A stretch of DNA of 64,000 nucleotides from Brevundimonas sp. AJA228-03. Its GTDB lineage: Bacteria; Pseudomonadota; Alphaproteobacteria; Caulobacterales; Caulobacteraceae. The notes beneath the pieces are model-generated. The model was not told the origin of the DNA and searched no databases. It saw only the letters and a list, made by a program, of their open reading frames with translations. The translations under genes and the position numbers were made by a program. The stretch covers positions 620,001-684,000 of the forward strand of contig NZ_CP059297.1 of assembly GCF_017795885.1 (NCBI RefSeq). The letters are read 5' to 3'. Below, piece by piece: positions 45,299 through 52,079 of the stretch (position 1 is its first letter; the number at the start of each line of letters is the position of its first letter).

Positions 45299-45360
45299 CC
45301 CGACGGCCGCGACCACCGCGCCCTTGCCCGGCGTCGCCGCCCCGCGTAGAGCGCAAAGAC

Positions 45361-46080
45361 ATGTTCGGCCTCGCCAATCCCCAACGCTTCATGTCGTTCA
45401 CCCGGCCGCTCGTGCCGGTGCTGTGGGTCGTGGCCGCGGGCCTGCTTCTGGTCGGCATCTGGCTGAGTTTCACCGCGCCGGGCGACTATCAGCAGGGCGA
45501 CACGGTGCGGATCATGTTCGTCCATGTGCCGGCGTCGTCGCTGGGGCTGATGGCCTATTCGGCGCTGGGAATTTCCAGCTTCTTCGCCCTGGTGTTCCGT
45601 CATCCGCTGGCGGATGCGGCGGCGCGGGCGGCTGCCCTGCCGGGCGCGGCCTTCACCCTGCTGGCGCTGGTCACCGGCTCGCTCTGGGGCCAGCCGATGT
45701 GGGGGACCTGGTGGGTCTGGGACGCGCGGCTGACCAGCGTGCTGGTCCTGTTCCTGTTCTATATCGGCTATATGGCCCTGCGCTCGGCGATCGACGACGA
45801 GGCGCGTGCGGCACGGGCCGCCGCCATCCTGGGTCTGGTCGGGCTGATCAACCTGCCGATCGTGAAGTTCTCGGTCGACTGGTGGAACACCCTGCACCAG
45901 CCCGCCTCCCTGCTGCGGGCGGGCGGGTCGTCCCTGGCCCCGGTCTTTCTGGCGCCTCTGTTGACCATGATGGCCGCCTATGGGGCGCTGTTCCTGGCGG
46001 TCTGGCTGACCTCCATCCGCACCGAGATCGTGCGTCGCCGGGTGCAGTCGATCCGTGCGCGCATGGCGCTGGAGGCCTGA
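45361..46080 (+). CDS. ccmC: Cytochrome c maturation haem ABC transporter permease CcmC
   Basis: A 239-residue inner-membrane protein with six helices that loads haem onto CcmE. The tryptophan-rich haem-handling loop is GTWWVWDARLTSVLVLFL, with conserved histidines in MFVHVPASSL and NTLHQPAS. ccmD follows after one base, so the genes are coupled. ccmA and ccmB, usually directly upstream, are absent; prfA is there instead. Confidence 0.96.
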   Translation: MFGLANPQRFMSFTRPLVPVLWVVAAGLLLVGIWLSFTAPGDYQQGDTVRIMFVHVPASSLGLMAYSALGISSFFALVFRHPLADAAARAAALPGAAFTLLALVTGSLWGQPMWGTWWVWDARLTSVLVLFLFYIGYMALRSAIDDEARAARAAAILGLVGLINLPIVKFSVDWWNTLHQPASLLRAGGSSLAPVFLAPLLTMMAAYGALFLAVWLTSIRTEIVRRRVQSIRARMALEA

Positions 46081-46081
46081 T

Positions 46082-46243
46082 ATGTTCGACCTGGACATGA
46101 GCCCCTATGCCGCCTTCGTCTGGCCCGCGTGGGGCATCAGCGTCGTCGTGCTGGGCTCGGTCGTGGTGCGCGCCGTCGCCGCGTCGCGGAAATGGAAGGC
46201 GGAGCTGAAGCGGCTGGAAGATCAGCCCACGGTCGAGTCATGA
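46082..46243 (+). CDS. ccmD: Haem exporter protein CcmD
   Basis: A 53-residue single-span membrane protein. DMSPYAAFVWPAWGISVVVLGSVVV is the typical CcmD opening with its one helix, followed by a charged cytoplasmic tail (RKWKAELKRLEDQ). It helps release holo-CcmE from the CcmABC complex. The start is the ATG one base after the ccmC stop; the stop overlaps the ccmG start by 4 nt (ATGA). Confidence 0.93.
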   Translation: MFDLDMSPYAAFVWPAWGISVVVLGSVVVRAVAASRKWKAELKRLEDQPTVES

Positions 46244-46806
46244 GCCGCTGGTTCTCCATCATCCCGCTGGTGGTTCTGGCCGCCCTGGCCGTGCTGTTCA
46301 TCGGCTGGTCGCTGAAGCGCGATCCGGAGTTCAAGCCCGCCGCCCTGGTCGGCCGCACGGTGCCCGAGACGGTCCTGCCCATCCTGAAGGACGGCGTGCC
46401 CGGCCCCCAGAACGTCGACATCCGCACCGCCGGTGTCGGCAAGCCGATGATCGTCAACGTCTTCGCCAGCTGGTGCGCGCCGTGCCGGGTCGAACACCCC
46501 CAGCTGCTGAAGCTGCAGGCGCAGGGGATCGCCATCGTCGGTGTCGCCTACAAGGATGAGCCCGAGGCGACCCAGGCCTTCCTCGACGAGCTGGGCGATC
46601 CGTTCGCCATGGTCCTGGTCGATCAGGATGGTCGGGCGGGGCTGGAGATGGGGATTTCGGGCGTGCCCGAAAGCTTTGCCGTCAATGCCATGGGGCAGGT
46701 CGTGGCCAAGTCGTCCGGGCCACTGCTGACCGACGCCGACCTGAAGCGGATGACCGACGCCCTGGCCGCCCCGCCCCGACCCCTGCCGACGGCAACGTCG
46801 CGCTGA
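46240..46806 (+). CDS. ccmG: Thiol:disulfide interchange protein CcmG/DsbE
   Basis: A 188-residue membrane-anchored thioredoxin that reduces apocytochrome c haem-binding cysteines in the periplasm. One N-terminal helix (about 5-22), the active site Trp-Cys-Ala-Pro-Cys in FASWCAPCRVEHPQL and the cis-proline GVPESF are all present. It is the last gene of the ccmC-ccmD-ccmG operon. Two palindromic repeats start directly after the stop and may act as the 3' end of the transcript. Confidence 0.95.
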   Translation: MSRWFSIIPLVVLAALAVLFIGWSLKRDPEFKPAALVGRTVPETVLPILKDGVPGPQNVDIRTAGVGKPMIVNVFASWCAPCRVEHPQLLKLQAQGIAIVGVAYKDEPEATQAFLDELGDPFAMVLVDQDGRAGLEMGISGVPESFAVNAMGQVVAKSSGPLLTDADLKRMTDALAAPPRPLPTATSR

Positions 46807-46808
46807 CC

Positions 46809-46902
46809 CCGCGCTCAGGCAGCGAAGCGCCGCGCGCTGAGCGATAGCGCCCTTAAGACCGCGCTCAGGCAGCGAAGCGCCGCGCGCTGAGCGTTAGCGC
46901 CC
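46809..46902. repeat. Tandem pair of 44-bp palindromic repeats (REP-like family, locus 2)
   Basis: Copies at 46809-46852 and 46859-46902 differ by a single A/T change. Each has GCTCAG and CTGAGC arms able to pair. They are reverse-oriented relatives of the pair at 2757-2851. They lie right after the ccmG stop, a usual place for REP-type elements. Confidence 0.85.
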
Positions 46903-46912
46903 CTGTATGCCT

Positions 46913-46952
46913 GTTAACCTTTTGTCGACAGGATTCGTTAACCCTGTCGACA
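46913..46952 (+). promoter_or_regulatory. Repeated GTTAACC / GTCGACA motifs with a GANTC site
   Basis: GTTAACC occurs at 46913-46919 and 46937-46943 and GTCGACA at 46924-46930 and 46946-46952, giving an imperfect direct repeat. GATTC (46932-46936) between them is a GANTC methylation site. TTAACC is a CtrA half-site in Caulobacterales. The block lies directly before the ATG of the small gene at 46952. Confidence 0.4.
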
Positions 46953-47179
46953 TGAGCACGATCCGTCCCGACCTGCCGTCGGCCTTGCCCGCCGCTCCGA
47001 CCGGACCGGCGGCGCAGATGCGCGCGGCCCAGTCGGCCTTTTTCCGGGCGGCCATGGGCGATGTTCAGGTGACGCCTCAGCAGACGCCTCAGCCACGGCC
47101 CACAGCGGCGGCGGCGGCGGCGGAACCGGAAACGCCGCGCGCCCCCCGCCCCGGCCAGCTGCTGGATATCCGGGTCTAG
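46952..47179 (+). CDS. Small Pro/Ala-rich protein of unknown function
   Basis: A 75-residue protein. An Ala-rich segment AAQMRAAQSAFFRAAMG that should form an amphipathic helix is followed by a Pro/Gln/Ala linker and a distinct C-terminus RPGQLLDIRV. There is no signal peptide. The frame opens at 46907, but the upstream part would overlap the repeated motifs, so I start at the ATG at 46952. The TAG stop shares CTAG with the stop of the converging marR gene. I recognise no family. Confidence 0.55.
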   Translation: MSTIRPDLPSALPAAPTGPAAQMRAAQSAFFRAAMGDVQVTPQQTPQPRPTAAAAAAEPETPRAPRPGQLLDIRV

Positions 47180-47787
47180 ACTGCGGGTTCGACGGCCTTC
47201 GCCTTCTTGGGCTTCCTGGCCTTCTTTTCAGGTTCGGCCGCCTTCCTGGCCGCCTTTTCCGCCTTCCTGGCGTCCTTCTGGGCCTTTTTGAGCGCTTTCA
47301 TTTCGGCCCTGGCCTGTTCCGGCGCGGCGTCGGCCGAGGCGGCCAGCTCGCCGAGCAGTTCGAGGAAGCCGTCGCGCTTGGCCTTGGGCAGCAGGCCCAT
47401 GATCCGCTTGTCCGCGGCCTCGACCCTGGGCCGCGCGGCCTCCAGCAGGGCCTTGCCCTCGGCCGACAGGCTGACGGCCATGGCGCGGGCGTCGAGGCTG
47501 GAGCGTTCGCGGGCCAGCAGACCCCTGGTCGTCATGCGTGCGACCAGATCGGCCAGGGTCGAGCGGTCGATGCCGGTCGCCTTGACCAGATCCGTCTGGG
47601 TCAGGCCGGACTTGACCGATACGGCTTCCAGCACGGCGAACTGACGCTGGGTGGGCCCGTCAGCCCCGGTTTCCTCGGCATAGATGTCGAGCGCCAGTTG
47701 AAGGACCCGGTGCATCAGATGGCTGGGTGAATCCGCAAGCGTCCCCGCCCGCCTCGCCTGTTTGCCGGACTTGACCATCGCACGCAT
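47176..47787 (-). CDS. MarR family regulator with a long Lys/Ala-rich tail
   Basis: A 203-residue protein. Residues 20-150 form a MarR winged helix (LTQTDLVKATGIDRSTLADLVARMTTRGLLARERSSLDARAMAVSLS shows recognition helix and wing). From about residue 160 the protein is a run of Lys/Ala/Glu/Pro (KKAQKDARKAEKAARKAAEPEKKARKPKKAKA), like histone H1-type tails. The tail is unusual for MarR proteins and may bind DNA without sequence preference. The ligand and targets are unknown. Confidence 0.87.
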   Translation of the reverse strand: MRAMVKSGKQARRAGTLADSPSHLMHRVLQLALDIYAEETGADGPTQRQFAVLEAVSVKSGLTQTDLVKATGIDRSTLADLVARMTTRGLLARERSSLDARAMAVSLSAEGKALLEAARPRVEAADKRIMGLLPKAKRDGFLELLGELAASADAAPEQARAEMKALKKAQKDARKAEKAARKAAEPEKKARKPKKAKAVEPAV

Positions 47788-47931
47788 CCCTCTGCCGTAT
47801 GCGGAGGGTTATCAGCGTCGCTTTACAGATTTATGGCGCTCATGCGCCAGGCCACTGCGCGGCGCGCGACCGCGCGCGCTGCGGGCGCTCTCGGCTTGGG
47901 CCCGGGGGCCTGGCGGTCGATGGCTGGCCAT

Positions 47932-48693
47932 CTAGTAGGACGTCACATCACCCCGTGACTGTGGCCCGAGAGCGGTGTTGGACCTCAGCCATCCGACGAT
48001 CGACAGCCGGTCCCTTGCCGCGAAGGACGCCACCTGCGTCACCGCGTGGCGGGTGGGCACGACGAACAGGTTCAGCGCATTGAACGCCGGCACCCAGCCG
48101 TGCTCGATATGGCCGTCCTCGCCGTAGAAGACCAGGTTCCCGCCCCAGTCGGCCCGCCAGTCGCGGCTGAAGTTCAGCACATAGCCGTACAGCCGGTTCT
48201 TGCCCGGCGAAACGTCATTGTGGCTGGTCAGGACATGGCCGGGCCGATACCGCGAGGCCTGGGCGTCGGCCAGATCGATCCGGTCGTCTCCGGTCACGGT
48301 GCGGACGAAGGCGATGAAGGCCTCGCTGTTCAGCCAGTCCAGAACCGCATCGGCCGCGTCGCCCCGGGTCACCTCCAGTTCGCGCTCGGCGGTCAGGCGG
48401 CGGGTATCGAAGATGTACTGCGTCAGGGGGCTGGAGCCGTCCACGGCCGCCTCGTCCAGCCAGGCCTGTTTGGCCGGGTCCTGTGCGACGCGCCCGTCCA
48501 GCGGCAGTTCCAGAAACGTGCCGCCCGCCGCCACCGTCGTCTTCCAGCGTCGTTCGGCCGCCAGAACCGCCTCGATCGCATCGGCGTCCTCTGTCACCAG
48601 GATGCCGGGGATATGCAGCCTCCGCCCGCCCGCCTGAAAGGCCCGGGCCAGTGCGGTCGCGTCCAGTTCGGGTGACAGGCGCAGCGGCGTCAT
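47932..48693 (-). CDS. 2-Oxoglutarate/Fe(II) oxygenase, tandem copy 1
   Basis: A 253-residue enzyme of the prolyl-4-hydroxylase-like group. The Fe ligands are His158 and Asp160 (SHNDVSPG) and His216 (PTRHAVTQV); an Arg near 229 (RDRLSIVGW) should bind 2-oxoglutarate. YGYVLNFSRDWRADWGGNLVFY forms the core strands. The start is the ATG at 48693, which overlaps the stop of the second copy (ATGA), so the pair is an operon with this gene downstream. The hydroxylated substrate is unknown. Confidence 0.88.
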   Translation of the reverse strand: MTPLRLSPELDATALARAFQAGGRRLHIPGILVTEDADAIEAVLAAERRWKTTVAAGGTFLELPLDGRVAQDPAKQAWLDEAAVDGSSPLTQYIFDTRRLTAERELEVTRGDAADAVLDWLNSEAFIAFVRTVTGDDRIDLADAQASRYRPGHVLTSHNDVSPGKNRLYGYVLNFSRDWRADWGGNLVFYGEDGHIEHGWVPAFNALNLFVVPTRHAVTQVASFAARDRLSIVGWLRSNTALGPQSRGDVTSY

Positions 48694-49415
48694 CCCTGGC
48701 CTCCCGGCGGCGGGGTCGTCCGCCACCAGCCGGTGATCGAATAGCGCGGCAGGCCCGCAAACGGGGCCACCATCGACACCGCATGGCTCTGCGGCACCCT
48801 GAACACATTCAGCGTCCCTGCACCCGGCAGGAAGGTCTCGCTGACCTCGCCGTTCTCCAGGAACATCAGCAGCCCGCCCCATTCCGCCCGCCAGTCCGGC
48901 GACAGGTTCAGCACATAGGCATACAGCCGCCCGGCATCGACATGCTCGTCGGTGTGCCGGTTCAGGAAATGGCCGGGCAGATACCGCGTCGCCTGGGCGT
49001 CGACATAGGCGATCCGGTCGTCCCCGGTCAGCGTCCGCGCGAAATCGAGGAACGGTTCGGCATTGAACCAGGCATGCAGGTCATAGAGCGCCTGCGGGAT
49101 CGCCAGACCCAGGCTTCGCGCCTGACCCAGTCTCAGCCGGTCGAACAGGAACTGGAAGCCCTCCGTCGCCTCCTCGTGCGCCAGGGCGATCAGCCGGGCC
49201 TGTTCGTGCAGGGGCTCGGCCTCGAACATCGCGACGGGCACGTCGGCGTTGTAGGGATTGTGCATGGCCCGCATCCAGACCATCGCCGGATCGGTCACCG
49301 CCTCATGGAGTCCTCCGACGCCGTCCTGCAACAGGCCGGGAAGGCGCACGCGCGAGCGCGCGGCCAGCCGCTCCCGCGCCGCGGCCATATCCAGACTGGG
49401 CGACAGCACGGTCAC
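48690..49415 (-). CDS. 2-Oxoglutarate/Fe(II) oxygenase, tandem copy 2
   Basis: A 241-residue paralog of the gene that follows it on this strand. The Fe ligands are His154 and Asp156 (RHTDEHVDAGRLYAY) and His211 (PQSHAVSMV); Arg224 is in GLPRYSITGWW. TGDDRIAYVDAQATRYLPGHFL aligns with TGDDRIDLADAQASRYRPGHVL of copy 1. The N-terminal 100 residues differ more between the copies, which suggests different substrates. Its ATG overlaps the quinone oxidoreductase stop by 4 nt. Confidence 0.88.
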   Translation of the reverse strand: MTVLSPSLDMAAARERLAARSRVRLPGLLQDGVGGLHEAVTDPAMVWMRAMHNPYNADVPVAMFEAEPLHEQARLIALAHEEATEGFQFLFDRLRLGQARSLGLAIPQALYDLHAWFNAEPFLDFARTLTGDDRIAYVDAQATRYLPGHFLNRHTDEHVDAGRLYAYVLNLSPDWRAEWGGLLMFLENGEVSETFLPGAGTLNVFRVPQSHAVSMVAPFAGLPRYSITGWWRTTPPPGGQG

Positions 49416-49810
49416 GATTCCACGGTCACCACGATCTTGCCCATGGCGGTGCGGTCCGACAGCGCCTGGATCGCCTCATGCGCGCGCTCCAGCGGGAAGG
49501 TCCGCGACACCCGCGGCTTGATCCGGCCCTCGGACCAGAACCGCATCAGGTCCGCCATATTGGCCGCGTGGCCGGCCGGATCGCGCGCGACGGCCGCGCC
49601 CCAGAACACCCCGATCACAGAGACGGACTTCAACAGGGTCAGGTTCAGCGGAAACGACGGGATCCCCGCCGGAAAGCCGACGACCAGATAGCGCCCGTTC
49701 CAGTCCATCGACCGCAACGCCGGCTCGGCATAGTCGCCGCCGACCGCGTCATAGACGACGTCGGGCCCGTCGCGGCCCGAGGCCAGCTTCAGCTCGCCCG
49801 ACAGTTCCTT

Positions 49811-49974
49811 CTGCGCGGCTTTGTCCATCGCTCCGGCCGGATAGATCAGCCCGTTGTCGGCCCCCAGGTCGAGGGCGAACTGGACCTTGTCGTTGGTCGA
49901 GGCGGCGGCCGTCACCTGCGCCCCCATGGCCTTGCCCAGCTCGACCGCGGCGGCCCCCACGCCCCCGGCCGCGC
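49811..49974. repeat. 164-bp direct repeat, copy 1 (native position)
   Basis: Identical to 50080-50243, offset 269 bp. This copy is in frame with the 3' half of the quinone oxidoreductase gene and is taken as the original. Confidence 0.9.
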
Positions 49975-50079
49975 TCTGAGCGCGGTGTTCATCTTCAGCC
50001 ATTGCATACTGGCTAGCTCGCCCGACAGTTCGGCGTCCCAGACACCTGGTTCTCGGCCGCCCCGGGCCCCTGGCACCGT

Positions 50080-50243
50080 CTGCGCGGCTTTGTCCATCGC
50101 TCCGGCCGGATAGATCAGCCCGTTGTCGGCCCCCAGGTCGAGGGCGAACTGGACCTTGTCGTTGGTCGAGGCGGCGGCCGTCACCTGCGCCCCCATGGCC
50201 TTGCCCAGCTCGACCGCGGCGGCCCCCACGCCCCCGGCCGCGC
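50080..50243. repeat. 164-bp direct repeat, copy 2 (inside the insertion)
   Basis: An exact copy of 49811-49974. The sequence joining the two copies (49975-50079) looks like a scrambled version of the bases that normally precede the repeat, with several short insertions. Confidence 0.9.
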
Positions 50244-50269
50244 CGCTCCATCGACGCCGGTCCGCGAAG

Positions 50270-50488
50270 CCGGATAGATCGCGCATCAGCCCGTTGTCGG
50301 CCCCCAGGAGTTCGAGGGCGAACCGATCCCGACCTTGTCCGTTGGTCGAGGCGGCGGCCTGTCGGCGACGTCAAGGGCGCTGCGGCCCATGGCCGTACTC
50401 GCTGGGGCGGTCAGAACGGCCGGCGGTCCGGCCGACAGCCGATCAGCTCGTCGGTCGACCGCGGCGGCCCCCACGCCCCCGGCCGCGC
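50270..50488. repeat. Third, degenerate copy of the same segment
   Basis: Short blocks match copies 1 and 2 in order (for example ATCAGCCCGTTGTCGGCCCC and GTTGGTCGAGGCGGCGGCC) but are separated by many small insertions, until the last 36 bases (to 50488) match exactly again and rejoin the native gene. Confidence 0.75.
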
Positions 50489-51068
50489 CCAGCACCAGCA
50501 GACGCTCGCCCGGCTGCAGCCTCGCCCGGTCCTTCAGCGCGTAATAGGAGGTGCCATAGGTCAGGACCAGGCCCGCAGCCTCCTCGAACGACATGGCGTC
50601 CGGCATCCGGATCAGGCTGTCGGCCCGGACCGCGATCCGTTCGACCAGGCCGCCCCAGCCCGGTACGGCGATGACCCGGTCGCCCTTGAACACGCCCTTG
50701 ACGCCCTCGCCGACAGCCTCGACCACGCCCGCGACCTCGCCGCCGGGCGAGAAGGGGCGTTCGGGCCGGAACTGGTATTTGTCCTCGATGATCAGCGTGT
50801 CGGGGAAGTTGATCCCGACCGCCTTGACCTCGATCACCACCTCGCCCGCCTTGGGCGTGGGATCGAGAACCTCCTCCACGACGAGGGACGAAGGACCACC
50901 GACGGTCTTGGACAGGACTGCGCGCATTCTTTGGGTCTCGTTTGGCTTGGCGGGTCTGATGCGCGTTCGCGCGACGTCAGGCCCGCCTGTCAGGATGGTT
51001 CTCGGCTTCGCGTGAGGCTAAAGAGCGCCACGCCCGATTGAAAGAGGCGACCGTATCAGGAGACGCCC

Positions 51069-51959
51069 ATGCCCGGACCCGCCCTCATCCTGCATGGCGG
51101 TGCCGGGGCCCGTCAGGGGCGCGATTACAGCGCCGAGACCGCCCATATGCGGCAGGTCGTCCAGGCCATGGCCGTTCGGCTGGCGGACGGCGCGGCGGCG
51201 CTTGACGTCGTGGTCGAGGCGATCGTGCGGCTGGAGGATTCGGGTCTTTACGTCGCCGGCCGCGGGGCCTCGCCCAATCTGGCGGGGGAATATGAGCTGG
51301 ACGCCAGCCTGATGGACGGCATGACCCGCCGCGCCGGGGCCGTCGCCGCCTTCCAGGGCTATCGCAACCCGGTCCGGGCCGCGCGCGCGGTCATGGACCA
51401 CAGCCCCCACGTCCTGCTGGCCGGGTCGGGAGCCTCCGCCTTCGCCGCCGAACACGGGCTGAACCCCATCGACGACCCCGACACCTGGTTCACCCGGGCC
51501 GGACAGGGCGAGGACAACCATCCCCCCGGTCAGGGTCGGACCGCCGCCCTGGCCCATGGCACCGTCGGCTGCTGCGTGCTGGACAGCGAGGGCCGTCTGG
51601 CGGCGGGCACCTCGACCGGCGGCGTGTTCGGCAAGCTGCCGGGGCGGGTCGGCGACACCCCCATCCCCGGCGCGGGCGTCTGGGCGACCGACCGGGTCGC
51701 GGTCTCCTGCACGGGCCAGGGCGAGTATTTTATCCGCACCAACGCCGCCGCCGGCGTCGACTGGCGCGTCGCATCGGGCCAGTCCCTGGCCGAGGCCACG
51801 GCCGCAGCCATCGCCGAAATCGGCACCCTGGGCGGCGACGGCGGCCTGATCGCGCTGGACGCCGAAGGCCACCGCGCCGACCCCTTCAACAGCCAGGGCA
51901 TGAAGCGCGCCTGGCTGACGCCGGACGGCCAGGTCGGGGTCGACGTGTTCGGGAAATAG
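51069..51959 (+). CDS. iaaA: Isoaspartyl peptidase / L-asparaginase (Ntn hydrolase)
   Basis: A 296-residue plant-type asparaginase that cuts itself to free a catalytic threonine. [10 protein letters not shown] at the start, [21 protein letters not shown] in the middle and [11 protein letters not shown] with Thr165 as the nucleophile, followed by LAAGTSTGG, are all diagnostic. It hydrolyses beta-aspartyl dipeptides and asparagine. There is no signal peptide. It is followed by a G/C palindrome and then the M16 peptidase. Confidence 0.93.
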   Translation: MPGPALILHGGAGARQGRDYSAETAHMRQVVQAMAVRLADGAAALDVVVEAIVRLEDSGLYVAGRGASPNLAGEYELDASLMDGMTRRAGAVAAFQGYRNPVRAARAVMDHSPHVLLAGSGASAFAAEHGLNPIDDPDTWFTRAGQGEDNHPPGQGRTAALAHGTVGCCVLDSEGRLAAGTSTGGVFGKLPGRVGDTPIPGAGVWATDRVAVSCTGQGEYFIRTNAAAGVDWRVASGQSLAEATAAAIAEIGTLGGDGGLIALDAEGHRADPFNSQGMKRAWLTPDGQVGVDVFGK

Positions 51960-51970
51960 CGCGCGATCTT

Positions 51971-51994
51971 CTCCCTCCCCCGCGGGGGAGGGAG
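51971..51994. terminator. Perfect 24-bp palindrome after iaaA
   Basis: Twelve bases, CTCCCTCCCCCG, are followed directly by their reverse complement. It begins 12 bp after the iaaA stop. There is no T-run, so its role as a terminator is uncertain; it may be another intergenic palindromic repeat. Confidence 0.5.
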
Positions 51995-52009
51995 AGCGAC
52001 CCGCCCACA

Positions 52010-52023
52010 TTACACCGCTGTAA
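52010..52023. promoter_or_regulatory. TTAC-N6-GTAA palindrome upstream of the M16 peptidase
   Basis: TTACACCGCTGTAA has perfect 5-bp arms (TTACA/TGTAA) around CCGC, 56 nt before the start at 52080. It matches the pattern found before the two secreted paralogs at 21 kb. TTACACCGCT is repeated at 52025-52034. Confidence 0.5.
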
Positions 52024-52079
52024 CTTACACCGCTCGCCAGCCCTGATACGGTCGTTCCGCATTCCTCCGGAGCCCGCTC

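Larger units (their letters stand above)
49412..50927 (-). pseudogene. NADPH:quinone oxidoreductase family gene, interrupted by a 514-bp degenerate duplication
   Basis: A medium-chain dehydrogenase/quinone oxidoreductase. The 5' part (from 50927: MRAVLSKTVGGPSSLVVEEV, then GGEVAGVVEAVGEG and ERLLVLGAAGGVGAAAV) and the 3' part (ELGKAMGAQVTAAASTNDKVQFALDLGAD to GKIVVTVES, ending at 49412) are both intact. Between them 49975-50488 repeats the adjoining sequence in noisy form and shifts the frame. Removing exactly 514 bp leaves 1002 bp, a 333-residue frame, which is the normal length. It is either a real disrupted gene or an assembly error. It belongs upstream of the two oxygenases in the same operon. 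Confidence 0.75.
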
